The notes beneath the pieces were generated by a model. The model did not search any database. It worked only from the letters and a program-made list of their open reading frames with translations, and was not told the origin of the DNA. The position numbers were made by a program, and so were the translations under genes. A DNA stretch of 60,662 nucleotides from Sphingobacteriales bacterium (GTDB taxonomy: Bacteria; Bacteroidota; Bacteroidia; AKYH767-A; OLB10), in the NCBI GenBank assembly GCA_021299095.1, contig JAJTFW010000026.1:1-60662 (forward strand). Reading direction: 5' to 3'. Below, in pieces: positions 35,013 through 43,571 of the stretch; the stretch's first letter is position 1; each line of letters starts with the position of its first letter.

Positions 35013-35978
35013 TTAAACGGTTACCGCTTTTCGCTTCAAGGCCTCCTGAGCCGCCCGAACGATGTGCTCTGTTTCGAGACCATACTTCCGCATCAACTGG
35101 TCGGGAGTGCCACTTTCCCCAAAGGTATCGTTCACGGCAACAAACTCTTGTGGTGCGGGGTGGTGGCGAGATGTAAGCTGGGCAATGGCATCCCCTAAAC
35201 CTCCAATCCGGTTGTGTTCTTCCGCCGTTACCAGGCATCCCGTTTTTCGTACAGAGTGCAATATTGCCTCCGAATCGAGCGGCTTGATGGTGTGGATGTT
35301 GATGACCTCGGCTGAGATGCCCATTTCAGCAAGTTGAGAACAGGCTTCAAGGGCTTTCCAAACCAGATGCCCGGTAGCGAATATGCTCACATCACTTCCC
35401 TCGCGCAGGTGTACCGCTTTGCCGATGATGAAGGAGCTGTCGGCATCAGTGAAATTCGGCACTGCAGGCCGTCCGAATCGGAGATAAACCGGACCATGGT
35501 GTTTGGCAATTGCTAACGTCGCACTTCTGGTTTGGTTGTAATCACAGGGATTAATAACCACCATGCCAGGAAGCATCCGCATCATGCCGATGTCCTCCAG
35601 AATCTGGTGCGTTGCACCATCTTCTCCTAAGGTGATGCCGGCATGGCTGGCACATATCTTAACGTTTTTATCAGAGTAGGCAATCGATTGGCGAATTTGA
35701 TCATAAACTCGTCCGGTGCTGAAGTTGGCAAAAGTGCCCGTGAAAGGTATTAGCCCTCCGATGGTCATTCCCGCTGCAATCCCCATCATATTGGCTTCTG
35801 CAATTCCTGTCTGGAAAAAGCGGTCGGGATAGGCTTTGGCGAAGGCATCCATTTTCAGTGATCCCGTGAGGTCAGCACACAGCGCTACCACCTTGGGGTT
35901 ATTTGAACCAAGTTCGAGGAGTCCGGCTCCAAATCCGGAACGGGTATCTTTTTTTTCGTAAGACTTTACTTCACTCAT
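35013..35978 (-). CDS. Transketolase C-terminal subunit
   Basis: Pyrimidine-binding and C-terminal half of a split transketolase. 321 residues: GFGAGLLELGSNNPKVVALCADL, FQTGIAEANMMGIAAGM with the catalytic Glu for thiamine diphosphate, THQILEDIGMMR, and the regulatory C-domain (TIKPLDSEAI, TAEEHNRIGGLG). The N-terminal half is encoded 1.4 kb upstream in the same operon with a VWA gene between. Only 11 nt separate it from the VWA stop. Confidence 0.93.
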   Translation of the reverse strand: MSEVKSYEKKDTRSGFGAGLLELGSNNPKVVALCADLTGSLKMDAFAKAYPDRFFQTGIAEANMMGIAAGMTIGGLIPFTGTFANFSTGRVYDQIRQSIAYSDKNVKICASHAGITLGEDGATHQILEDIGMMRMLPGMVVINPCDYNQTRSATLAIAKHHGPVYLRFGRPAVPNFTDADSSFIIGKAVHLREGSDVSIFATGHLVWKALEACSQLAEMGISAEVINIHTIKPLDSEAILHSVRKTGCLVTAEEHNRIGGLGDAIAQLTSRHHPAPQEFVAVNDTFGESGTPDQLMRKYGLETEHIVRAAQEALKRKAVTV

Positions 35979-35989
35979 GGATGTAGCGT

Positions 35990-37378
35990 TTAATTGATAT
36001 TTACGCTGATGCCCGTTCCCGGTGCAACGCGGAATGTTTTTTCGATGGTGTAAATACTTGACTGGGAATTCTTCGGACGAAATACCAATCTGTAGGATCC
36101 GGGTTGTAGCAAAAGACTTTCCTTGGTGGAAATTATGCCCATGCGGTGAACCCGTCGCAGGATATTTTTCTCCTCCAAAAGAATCTCGCCGACTCCGGGT
36201 GCATTACAGATGAAGGTGACCATGCCGGGAGTCGGAATCTGAACTGTGGTGGTTTTGCTTTGATCGATAGATACATTATCGATGTAGGTGCGGGGTGTGG
36301 TCAGGATTTCAAGGTCATAGTCACCCACGATGTACCGGATTGTCTCGTCAAAGTCCTGCACGTTCAGGGTGGTTTTTTCACCTCGCTTCCGTACAATGGC
36401 TTTCAGTTTTCTGTATTCGTTCGACCCTTCTACTTTGAGCTGTAAATCACCTTGGGGGGCATCTACAGCAATAACATTGTGCTTCCCCGGGACCAGAGTT
36501 ATGCTATCCCGGCTGACCGGAGGAAGCGTGTGTACCGTTAGCCTGTAACGTCCCAATGGGTCAACGGGTAAGGTGTCTGGTACACCTCGAGCAGTCATGG
36601 TGTGGATGAAGTTGTATCGAATTTCTCCGGTATGCTGGTCGTAAAATGTCATCCCGACATTCGACTCACTTGGTTTTCCGTTAAAATCGATCAGGTTGAC
36701 CTGCATGGTGGTGTTGTTCAGCGCCTGCGTGATTACGATGTTGAATGCAGTGCGAAACTGGGTTTCGTCCGTGGCGTCGAAGTAATTGCCTACACAGTCG
36801 AATGAGCGGATGAAGTCTTTGCCCAGTCCTAGGCCGATTACAAATGGCTTAAGCACCACATTCCGGCGTTGAAGAAGCGCAGAAACAGCACAAGGGTCCC
36901 CATTGCATTCCTCAATACCGTCCGTGATGAGAATGATGATGTGACGGCCTTTTGCTGCAGGGAAATCGTTTCCGCATTCTTCCAATGCCCGTGCGATGGG
37001 AGTCGTTCCGGACGGTTTGATATCGTTCAGCTTTGATTTTATTCTGGGGCCGTTCTGTTTTCCGAAAGGCACTTCAAGTCGTGTGTCATCACAATCCTGG
37101 GGAGGATAGCGCTTGGTATGACCATACACCCTCAGTGCAAGTTCAAGGTTCTCTACGCCTTGCAAGCTGTCTACCATTTCGGACAGCATTTTCTTTGCAA
37201 CTTCGAATTTGGTATCGCTCTCCCAGCGTGCATACATGCTCTGCGAGGCATCAAAAAGGAACAGGATTCGGGTTGTCTGGCCCAGGTTCTGAGCCAGGCT
37301 ACGAAAAGAGCAGCCAAGAATTACCAACACGACCAATGTGGTCGTTTTCAAACCTGCAGTTGATTGGAATTTGAACAT
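35990..37378 (-). CDS. Exported VWA-domain protein encoded between the transketolase halves
   Basis: 462 residues from MFKFQSTAGLKTTT (37378). Export signal about 11-30 (a possible lipobox Cys at 23, or cleavage at SLAQ). VWA domain about 37-210 with the MIDAS residues D43-x-S45-x-S47 (FLFDASQSM), T125/T126 and D153 (LITDGIEEC). About 250 residues of beta-rich, repeated small domains follow. A metal-dependent adhesion role in the periplasm or at the surface is the general expectation. It starts 2 nt after the transketolase N-half stop and ends 11 nt before the C-half, so all three are almost certainly one transcript. I see no functional reason for the pairing. Confidence 0.85.
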   Translation of the reverse strand: MFKFQSTAGLKTTTLVVLVILGCSFRSLAQNLGQTTRILFLFDASQSMYARWESDTKFEVAKKMLSEMVDSLQGVENLELALRVYGHTKRYPPQDCDDTRLEVPFGKQNGPRIKSKLNDIKPSGTTPIARALEECGNDFPAAKGRHIIILITDGIEECNGDPCAVSALLQRRNVVLKPFVIGLGLGKDFIRSFDCVGNYFDATDETQFRTAFNIVITQALNNTTMQVNLIDFNGKPSESNVGMTFYDQHTGEIRYNFIHTMTARGVPDTLPVDPLGRYRLTVHTLPPVSRDSITLVPGKHNVIAVDAPQGDLQLKVEGSNEYRKLKAIVRKRGEKTTLNVQDFDETIRYIVGDYDLEILTTPRTYIDNVSIDQSKTTTVQIPTPGMVTFICNAPGVGEILLEEKNILRRVHRMGIISTKESLLLQPGSYRLVFRPKNSQSSIYTIEKTFRVAPGTGISVNIN

Positions 37379-37380
37379 GT

Positions 37381-38226
37381 TCAGTAGTCGCCCAGGGTGG
37401 AGGCGTTTTGCTCTAGCGCTGCAGTTAACTGATCGTTGTTGGGTGCAACGCCATGCCATTTGTGGGTGTGCATCATGAAATCGACTCCATGTCCCATGAT
37501 GGTTTCCATTAGTATCATCACCGGCTTGCCAAGTCCGGTCATGGTCTTCGCCTTCAGGAGGTTCGCTCTGACGTGTTCGATGTCGTTCCCGTTCATTTCA
37601 ATCACATCCCATCCGAACGCTTCCCATTTAGCCTTTACGTCTCCCATGGGTAAAACATCTTTCGTTGCTCCATCAATCTGTTGCCCATTGAGGTCGATGG
37701 TGGCAATCAGGTTGTCGACACGCTTTGCAGCCGCCAACATCGCCGCCTCCCAAACCTGACCTTCTTGAATCTCTCCGTCACCCATAAGAACGAAAACAAG
37801 ATGCTCGTCATTGTTCAGTTTTTTGGCTAGCGCAGCACCAACGGCAACGGACAGGCCTTGACCGAGCGAACCGGATGCCACTCTCACGCCGGGCAATCCA
37901 TCGTGTGTTGCGGGGTGACCTTGTAATCTCGAGTCGAGTTTTCTAAAGGTGCCTAATTCTTCCAACGGAAAATGACCGGTTCGGGCAAGCACACTATACC
38001 ACAGGGGAGAAATGTGACCATTTGACAGGAAAAATAGATCCTGATTGGTACCGTTCATGTCCCAGGGTTTAGCTGAGTACTGGAGGATTTCTTGGTACAA
38101 AACGGTCATGAACTCGGTACAACCTAGCGATCCGCCCGGGTGTCCGCTTTGCACGGCATGTACCATACGCAAGATGTCCCTGCGGACCTGTGTTGCAAAG
38201 TCGCGGAGTTCAGCAAGTTCTTTCAT
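37381..38226 (-). CDS. Transketolase N-terminal subunit
   Basis: Thiamine-diphosphate-binding half of a split transketolase (pentose phosphate pathway). 281 residues from MKELAELRDF (38226). Motifs: AVQSGHPGGSLGCTE, GSLGQGLSVAVGAAL, the TPP motif GDGEIQEGQVWEA, and NQQ/N-type loop DLNGQQIDG. The frame is open to 38343, but the promoter and the normal N-terminus favour 38226. First gene of a tkt(N)-VWA-tkt(C) operon. Confidence 0.93.
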   Translation of the reverse strand: MKELAELRDFATQVRRDILRMVHAVQSGHPGGSLGCTEFMTVLYQEILQYSAKPWDMNGTNQDLFFLSNGHISPLWYSVLARTGHFPLEELGTFRKLDSRLQGHPATHDGLPGVRVASGSLGQGLSVAVGAALAKKLNNDEHLVFVLMGDGEIQEGQVWEAAMLAAAKRVDNLIATIDLNGQQIDGATKDVLPMGDVKAKWEAFGWDVIEMNGNDIEHVRANLLKAKTMTGLGKPVMILMETIMGHGVDFMMHTHKWHGVAPNNDQLTAALEQNASTLGDY

Positions 38227-38244
38227 GGTGTTGATGGATTGCTG

Positions 38245-38252
38245 CAAAGGTA
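38245..38252 (-). promoter_or_regulatory. Promoter -7 element of the transketolase-VWA operon
   Basis: TACCTTTG on the minus strand, 18 nt before the ATG at 38226. Confidence 0.55.
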
Positions 38253-38278
38253 TTCGCCTGCTGAGGCATCCTGACGTG

Positions 38279-38309
38279 TTATGAACACAGTGACACGCTT
38301 TGTGGATAA
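38279..38309. promoter_or_regulatory. Possible DnaA-box pair
   Basis: TGTGGATAA (38301-38309) is a perfect reverse-strand DnaA box, and TTATGAACA (38279-38287) matches the box with one difference. Both lie in the 160-nt divergent region between transketolase and mutS2. One perfect box occurs by chance often enough that this is only a pointer to DnaA binding. Confidence 0.3.
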
Positions 38310-38372
38310 AATATGTGGTTTTTGAGCGATTCTGATTTGCCATGGGATGCCCCCGAACCTTCCTGCGCGGAT

Positions 38373-38380
38373 TACCTTTG
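38373..38380 (+). promoter_or_regulatory. Promoter -7 element of mutS2
   Basis: TACCTTTG, ending 6 nt before the mutS2 ATG at 38387. Confidence 0.6.
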
Positions 38381-38386
38381 CGCAGA

Positions 38387-40495
38387 ATGGAAATTTTCCC
38401 CGGTCAATCCTTGCTTCTCGATGAATTTGGCAAAATCCGCCAGTTGGCAGTGGCTGAATGTTGTGGTCGCCCGGCCGCAGAAGTGATCGAGCAGGAGATG
38501 CCCGGTTCCGATTTTGTGGATGTGCTCGGTCGGTTAGAACAAACCGATGAAATGCGAAAGCTGATTGCAGATAGTCAGCCGTTCCCATCCGATGCCTATC
38601 CCGACCTTAGGGATTGCCTCAAGTTGCTCCGTGTTCGCAATGCCATGCTCTCCGTCGGTCAGGTTTTGGAGATCCGGCGAATCCTCGAGCGAACAGCGGT
38701 TATTCATGCATTTTTTAAAACACGTGCCGAGCTGTACCCGCTTTTGGCGAGTGTTTTATCCGGAAGCCGATATGATGCAGATCTGTTGTCCTCTATCGAT
38801 GTGGTTATGGATGAGGTTGGTGTTGTTCGAAGTTCCGCTTCATCCGAATTGGCATCGATAAGGAAGCAGCTTGGGCGAAAACGCGCTGAGGTGGAGCAGA
38901 TTTATCAGTCAGCACTTTCACGGTATAGGAAGAGCGGATGGCTCAGCGATGCCCAGGAGAGTTGGCGTAACGGAAGAAGGGTCGTGTCCATTCAGGCGGA
39001 ACAAAAGCGGACTGCAAAAGGGATCATTCACGATATTTCTGCGACTGGTAAAACCTGTTTCATCGAGCCGGAAGAGGCCATTCCATACAATAACCTGATT
39101 CAGTCGTTGGAAGAGGAGGAACGGCAAGAAATCCTGCGGATTTTACGTGCTCTGAGCGACCAGCTGCGCAACCACCACGAGGCGATTTCTCTGTACTTCG
39201 ATCAGAACGTTCGCTTCGATCGCATTGCAGCAAAAGCAAGGCTTGCACTCAAAATGAGAGCCTCATTGCCATTTGTTGAGCCGATTCCGATGGTTCATCT
39301 CATCGATGCCAGTCACCCCTTGTTGTTTTTAAAAAACATCCAGTCCGGAAAGAAAACCGTTCCATTCAGTCTTGATCTTGGTGGTGACAGCCGCATTCTG
39401 GTAATCAGTGGACCGAATGCCGGCGGAAAAACGGTGTGTCTGAAAACAGTCGGTTTGCTGCAGTTGATGTTGCAAGCTGGTTATCTCGTTACGGCCGATG
39501 GCAATTCTCGGTTTGGTCTGTTCAGTCACCTCTTGGTCGATATCGGCGATTCTCAATCTCTGGAGTTTGAATTGAGCACCTATAGTTCACGGCTTCGGCA
39601 CATGAAGGAGTTTGTTTCACGATCAGGTGAAAGGACCTTGTTCCTGATTGACGAATTCGGTACCGGAACCGATCCTGCCCTGGGTGGTGCACTGGCCGAG
39701 GCGATTCTCGAAGAACTGAATTACAAGCGTTCGTTCGGAATCATCACTACCCATTACATGAATCTGAAGGTGCTGGCCGATCGTACGAAAGGAATCATCA
39801 ATGGATCCATGGCCTTCGATGCCCGCAGGCTCGAACCCATGTACAAACTTGAGGTCGGCAAGCCTGGAAGCTCCTACACTTTTGTTGTAGCCGAACGAAG
39901 TGGTTTGCCACATTCAGTAATCAACAAAGCCCGGAAAAAAGTCAAGAAAAACACCTTGTTGCTGGAGGAGTTGTTGAACAAGCTTGAGCGCGAAAAATCG
40001 GAGGTAGCACGATTGCTGGAGGTAAATCGGAATCAGGAGAAAAGACTTCAGGAGTTGGTAGGTCGCTACGAGCGGAATGTGGTAAAACAAGAGCAACGTG
40101 AAGTTCAGGATACAGAACGCGTCCGCCAGAAAGAACTTAGGCTGTCAAGACAATTGGAGGATCGCTTTCAGCGGTTCGTCAAGGATTGGAAGGAGTCGCG
40201 AGACAAAAAAGCCGTATTGCACAAGTACACCCGTAAGTTGGATGAGCGGAAAAATGAACTCAGCGCAAAAGAGCAGATCAAACAGGAAGAGCTTGTTTCA
40301 TTCAACCGGTTGAATATCCGTAAAGGAGTTTCTGTTCGTTTGAAAAACGGTAAAGTGTATGGCCAGGTCGACTCTCGCAGAGGCGATCGTGTGATTGTGT
40401 TGTTCGGAAATGTCAAAACCACCGCTGACATCAAGGATCTGGTGGTGCAGGAAGAGAAAGCAGCTCCAGAAAAGCAGCGCAAATCACAGGCCTGA
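38387..40495 (+). CDS. mutS2: MutS2-family ATPase lacking the Smr domain
   Basis: MutS-like ATPase connected in other bacteria with suppression of recombination or with splitting of collided ribosomes. 702 residues from MEIFPGQ (38387). Core/lever domains lead to the ATPase with Walker A SGPNAGGKTV (about 340-350), Walker B LFLIDEFGTGTD and TTHYMNLK. A long charged coiled coil (about 510-640) and a small beta domain (KGVSVRLKNGKVYGQV) follow. The C-terminal Smr nuclease domain of canonical MutS2 is absent; the protein stops after a short K/Q tail. Shortened forms are my recollection for Bacteroidota but were not checked. Confidence 0.9.
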   Translation: MEIFPGQSLLLDEFGKIRQLAVAECCGRPAAEVIEQEMPGSDFVDVLGRLEQTDEMRKLIADSQPFPSDAYPDLRDCLKLLRVRNAMLSVGQVLEIRRILERTAVIHAFFKTRAELYPLLASVLSGSRYDADLLSSIDVVMDEVGVVRSSASSELASIRKQLGRKRAEVEQIYQSALSRYRKSGWLSDAQESWRNGRRVVSIQAEQKRTAKGIIHDISATGKTCFIEPEEAIPYNNLIQSLEEEERQEILRILRALSDQLRNHHEAISLYFDQNVRFDRIAAKARLALKMRASLPFVEPIPMVHLIDASHPLLFLKNIQSGKKTVPFSLDLGGDSRILVISGPNAGGKTVCLKTVGLLQLMLQAGYLVTADGNSRFGLFSHLLVDIGDSQSLEFELSTYSSRLRHMKEFVSRSGERTLFLIDEFGTGTDPALGGALAEAILEELNYKRSFGIITTHYMNLKVLADRTKGIINGSMAFDARRLEPMYKLEVGKPGSSYTFVVAERSGLPHSVINKARKKVKKNTLLLEELLNKLEREKSEVARLLEVNRNQEKRLQELVGRYERNVVKQEQREVQDTERVRQKELRLSRQLEDRFQRFVKDWKESRDKKAVLHKYTRKLDERKNELSAKEQIKQEELVSFNRLNIRKGVSVRLKNGKVYGQVDSRRGDRVIVLFGNVKTTADIKDLVVQEEKAAPEKQRKSQA

Positions 40496-40651
40496 GCCCG
40501 TTTCTTGGGCTGAGCTCAGGTACTTCTGTGCCATCCCCGGGTTCCCAGCCCGTTGATGGGTTTTTCCCAACGCACGTCGTGTTGGCAGTGAGTTCGGGTA
40601 ATATTCAAGATTGAGTTCCAGCAGCCGAATGGCATCGGTATATATTGTTGC
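40484..40651 (-). pseudogene. Relict TPR-coding fragment at the 3' end of the transglycosylase gene
   Basis: In a frame different from the transglycosylase, 55 codons read as a convincing TPR piece (AIRLLELNLEYYPNS, ALGKTHQRAGNPGMAQKYL) and continue to a stop inside the end of mutS2. There is no independent start nearby; the codons before residue ATIYTD look like shadow translation. It may be the tail of a lost TPR gene or of a TPR-containing hydrolase, or a sign of a frameshift in the adjoining gene. Confidence 0.35.
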
Positions 40652-41795
40652 TGATCCGAAGTGCGGAAGCTTGAACTTCACGGATTTTTTCAATGAAACG
40701 GGGGTAGTCAAGTGTGCCGTCGGCCAGATCTTTTTCGTACATGAAAAGTGCCTCTGTACACGCTTCCCAATCTATCCGTTTTCCGTCGCGGCCAGTTGAC
40801 ATTGCCCGATTACCCCAAACCATGAAAACGGTATCTCCATCAATCCGCAAAAGTTCATCAAAGTTCAACAACGCGGCCAGTGCAATCTGGGAGTAGTTCT
40901 GTGATTCGTTTTTGAATCCGCCTGCTTGCGTTTTCCATAAGGTGGTAATCAACCATTGACCCCCGCTATCAGGATTGATCTTGTTGATGGCGGCAGATAG
41001 GTTTCCCGAACCGGCATGGTATGCGTGTAACACCAATAATCGGAACCAAAGGTCTGTTTCTTTGTAGGGGATGTTACGTGTATCAAGCATCGAACGGACT
41101 TTGGGCAAACAAATACTACTGATTAACCGTGATGCTCCATAGGCGGCCCTGTCCAGTCGGGTACGTTCGTCAACATATTTGTTGACCTTGAGCCCATATT
41201 GCAGCGCGACACTCCGCATGAGTTGAAAAGGTCCGCGAGCGCCGGCATAGGACTGCGATGAGTGCTTGCCAGGACTTTCAATCAGCAGGATGGTTTGGGC
41301 ATACCAAGGGTCCGTTCCGTACTGCTGAAAGTAGGATACAGCTTTTGCAATCGTCGGGATGCTTTTCCGGTGTTCGTAGAACTCACGTTTGCCATTGGTG
41401 ACAAACAACTCATCGTCGTAGTCGATACAATACTCTTCACGAAGTCTGTTCTTTACTACGCTTTTTTCCGTTTCACTTTGCGTATTCCAGGTGCGGAAGC
41501 AGGCCGTTTGAATTGGTAGTCGGGATTCTGCAATGTTGATGATGCAGGAATCGGGCGACAAACACATGATTTGCTTCCAAAAACGCGGATGAGCAAGTGT
41601 GTCCCACCCCTCGGAATACAAGGCCCTTGCACTCAAAAAGTCGGCAACTGTGGTGTCTGAATCAGAAACAATGGTTTTTCGGACAAATTGGGATCCGGTA
41701 TCCTCCGGCACAGCAGCGCGCGCACCGGGCGGGGGAATCTCCTGGCAGGAACCGAGGAGGAGTGAAAAAGCAAATACAACAACCGGGGCTTTCAT
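40605..41795 (-). CDS. Lipoprotein lytic transglycosylase (SLT domain)
   Basis: 396 residues with a lipoprotein signal (LLGSC, Cys 17). The SLT-type core has the catalytic Glu in LIESPG followed by SYAGARGPFQLM, and later DRAAYGASRLI and AYHAGSGNLSAAI, the usual order for lysozyme-like transglycosylases that cut murein glycan strands. The C-terminal stretch DYPRFIEKIREVQ looks native; the last about 19 residues overlap the TPR relic in another frame and may be a new, aberrant end. Convergent with mutS2, 109 nt between stops. Confidence 0.82.
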   Translation of the reverse strand: MKAPVVVFAFSLLLGSCQEIPPPGARAAVPEDTGSQFVRKTIVSDSDTTVADFLSARALYSEGWDTLAHPRFWKQIMCLSPDSCIINIAESRLPIQTACFRTWNTQSETEKSVVKNRLREEYCIDYDDELFVTNGKREFYEHRKSIPTIAKAVSYFQQYGTDPWYAQTILLIESPGKHSSQSYAGARGPFQLMRSVALQYGLKVNKYVDERTRLDRAAYGASRLISSICLPKVRSMLDTRNIPYKETDLWFRLLVLHAYHAGSGNLSAAINKINPDSGGQWLITTLWKTQAGGFKNESQNYSQIALAALLNFDELLRIDGDTVFMVWGNRAMSTGRDGKRIDWEACTEALFMYEKDLADGTLDYPRFIEKIREVQASALRISNNIYRCHSAAGTQS

Positions 41796-41932
41796 CAGCT
41801 AAGGGTCAACACTGCGGATTCATGAGGGTGTACGCATAAAAATAAGCAATGATGCATTTTTTAACCAATAGCGGTACACTGTTTTTCAACCTTGTTCTGT
41901 GAATGGCCTTGGGCGCAATCCCGTTACGGTCG

Positions 41933-41940
41933 TACTTTTG
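41933..41940 (+). promoter_or_regulatory. Promoter of the 156-residue unknown gene
   Basis: TACTTTTG, 4 nt before the ATG at 41945, with TTG (41909-41911) 21 nt upstream. Confidence 0.65.
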
Positions 41941-41944
41941 TTGC

Positions 41945-42415
41945 ATGGCAGAAGAAAAGCAGTTTCGGGATTCGGTTGAAATTACTGCGACCAAGGAGTT
42001 GAAGCTGTTTGTACGCTCGATGGCTGCTACTTATCAGTTTGTATTCCGTCAGGATCAGGTAGACTTTGTCATCCGGGCCATGATGATCGATTTGGTAAAC
42101 AAAGAAGGTGTAGCAGCTTTGGCGAGTCGGTTCGGGGCCGCTTTTCCGGGCGAAAAACTTGAGCTGAGCAAAGAAGAAGTCTATCTCTTTTATGCCATGC
42201 TTGAACTGGTATGTAGAAGTTTCCTGACCGAGGCGGGCGATGCATACAAGGAAATGGCTATGCGGGTAAATCAGGTTAGCACCGAACGGTTTAATTCGGT
42301 GCGCAGCATGGAGTTGACCATTGCTCAAACCTTAATCGGAAAGTTTTCGGATGATTTCCGTGATGATCCGGAATTCGATGAGCTCTCTGAACGTATTGCG
42401 TTACTCGATACCTGA
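41945..42415 (+). CDS. Conserved-looking cytoplasmic protein of unknown function
   Basis: 156 residues from MAEEKQFRDSVEIT; the ATG at 41903 lies upstream of the promoter and is rejected. It is mostly helical, without signal peptide or membrane segment, and I recognise no family. The composition is ordinary. Its 3' end overlaps convergent gmhB by 15 bp. Confidence 0.6.
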   Translation: MAEEKQFRDSVEITATKELKLFVRSMAATYQFVFRQDQVDFVIRAMMIDLVNKEGVAALASRFGAAFPGEKLELSKEEVYLFYAMLELVCRSFLTEAGDAYKEMAMRVNQVSTERFNSVRSMELTIAQTLIGKFSDDFRDDPEFDELSERIALLDT

Positions 42416-42976
42416 GTTCATCAAACTGTAGGCAAGCGAGCTAAGACTGCTAAATACCCAGTCACTACCAAAGGCGCTATTGCGTTGTTCAAACTGATTC
42501 TTGTCGTCGATAAACGCGGTCTTCATTCCTAGGTTTTTGCCAAAAAGAATGTCGGACTCGGAATTCCCCACCATCAGTGATTTTTCAAATTCGATTTCGG
42601 GGTAATCTGATTTCGCCTTCAACCCCATGGTGGGCTTGGGTTTGCGTTCCGTCGACTGTCTATCCTCTGCTGTGGCAGCGTAAATGGCGTCAATTCGCCC
42701 ACCTGCTGAAACGATTAGGCGAGTCATGTGCTCGTGCACAGTGTTTAAATCGGTGTTGGTCATCAGTCCGGCACCAACCCCTCGTTGGTTGGTAACGATA
42801 ACGATGAGACTGAACAAATCAGAGAGGTCAGCTATTGCCTGAATGGCACCAGGCTCAAATTCGAACTCGTCGATGCATTTGACATAATCGGATGGTAATT
42901 CCCGGTTGATTACGCCATCCCGATCAAGGAACAAAGTCCAGTTTCTGAATCGCTCAGGATTCCAAAGTTCGTCCAT
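42401..42976 (-). CDS. gmhB: HAD-IIIA phosphatase, GmhB-like
   Basis: Predicted D-glycero-D-manno-heptose-1,7-bisphosphate phosphatase. 191 residues with HAD motif I LFLDRDGVINRE, motif II IVTNQRGVGAG, a Lys in ERKPKP and motif IV GNSESDILFG. The histidinol-phosphatase subfamily is an alternative from sequence alone, but the gene starts 3 nt after the gmhA stop, which makes heptose metabolism the better call. The heptose kinase/adenylyltransferase gene is not in the window. Confidence 0.8.
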   Translation of the reverse strand: MDELWNPERFRNWTLFLDRDGVINRELPSDYVKCIDEFEFEPGAIQAIADLSDLFSLIVIVTNQRGVGAGLMTNTDLNTVHEHMTRLIVSAGGRIDAIYAATAEDRQSTERKPKPTMGLKAKSDYPEIEFEKSLMVGNSESDILFGKNLGMKTAFIDDKNQFEQRNSAFGSDWVFSSLSSLAYSLMNSGIE

Positions 42977-42979
42977 GGT

Positions 42980-43564
42980 TCAGGATGCCGGAAACAGGCT
43001 TTCTTCAATCAGCTGACAAAGTATATGGCCAATTAGGATGTGACACTCTTGAATGCGCGGGGTGTCCTTGCTGGGTACATCGATGATGATGTCGCAAAGC
43101 CCAGCCATCTTTCCGCCACCATCGCCAGTCAGGCCGATGCATACCATGCCCAATTCACGAGCGGTTTCTAAAGCCTTGACCACATTTTCGGAATTGCCGG
43201 AAGTTGATAGGCCGATCAGGACATCCCCTTTTCTGCCTGCCGCTTCCACCATTCGGCTGTACACCACATCGTACGAGTAGTCATTGGCAACTGCCGTCAT
43301 GTACGAACCGTTTACATGCAGCGCCTCAGCATACAGCGGAGGTCTGTCAGTATAAAAGCGTCCCGACAGCTCGGCTGCAATATGTTGGGCATCGGCAGCG
43401 CTCCCTCCGTTTCCACAAAGAAGTATTTTCCCTTTGCTGCTCAATGTTTCTGAGCATCGGTTGGCAGCTTCGGCAATCCTCCCTATAAGCACAGTATTCT
43501 CAAGGAGTGCTTGTTTGGCGTCCATTGATGATTTGATGATCCGCTGTATTTGTTCGTGTCGCAT
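42980..43564 (-). CDS. gmhA: Sedoheptulose-7-phosphate isomerase (SIS domain)
   Basis: First committed enzyme of ADP-heptose synthesis for lipopolysaccharide core. 194 residues with the SIS pattern LLCGNGGSAADAQHIAAEL, VNGSYMTAVANDYSYD, GLSTSGNSENV, and the late E-x-x-H in QECHILIGH. Between GT4 (7-nt gap) and gmhB in one operon. Its sedoheptulose-7-phosphate substrate comes from transketolase/transaldolase, both also encoded here. Confidence 0.9.
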   Translation of the reverse strand: MRHEQIQRIIKSSMDAKQALLENTVLIGRIAEAANRCSETLSSKGKILLCGNGGSAADAQHIAAELSGRFYTDRPPLYAEALHVNGSYMTAVANDYSYDVVYSRMVEAAGRKGDVLIGLSTSGNSENVVKALETARELGMVCIGLTGDGGGKMAGLCDIIIDVPSKDTPRIQECHILIGHILCQLIEESLFPAS

Positions 43565-43571
43565 GTTCTAA

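Noticed and set aside
40490-40522. Hairpin (CCTGAG...CTCAGG with AGCCC/GGGCT) at the mutS2 stop as a terminator
   Set aside because: The stem is interrupted and no T run follows on either strand.
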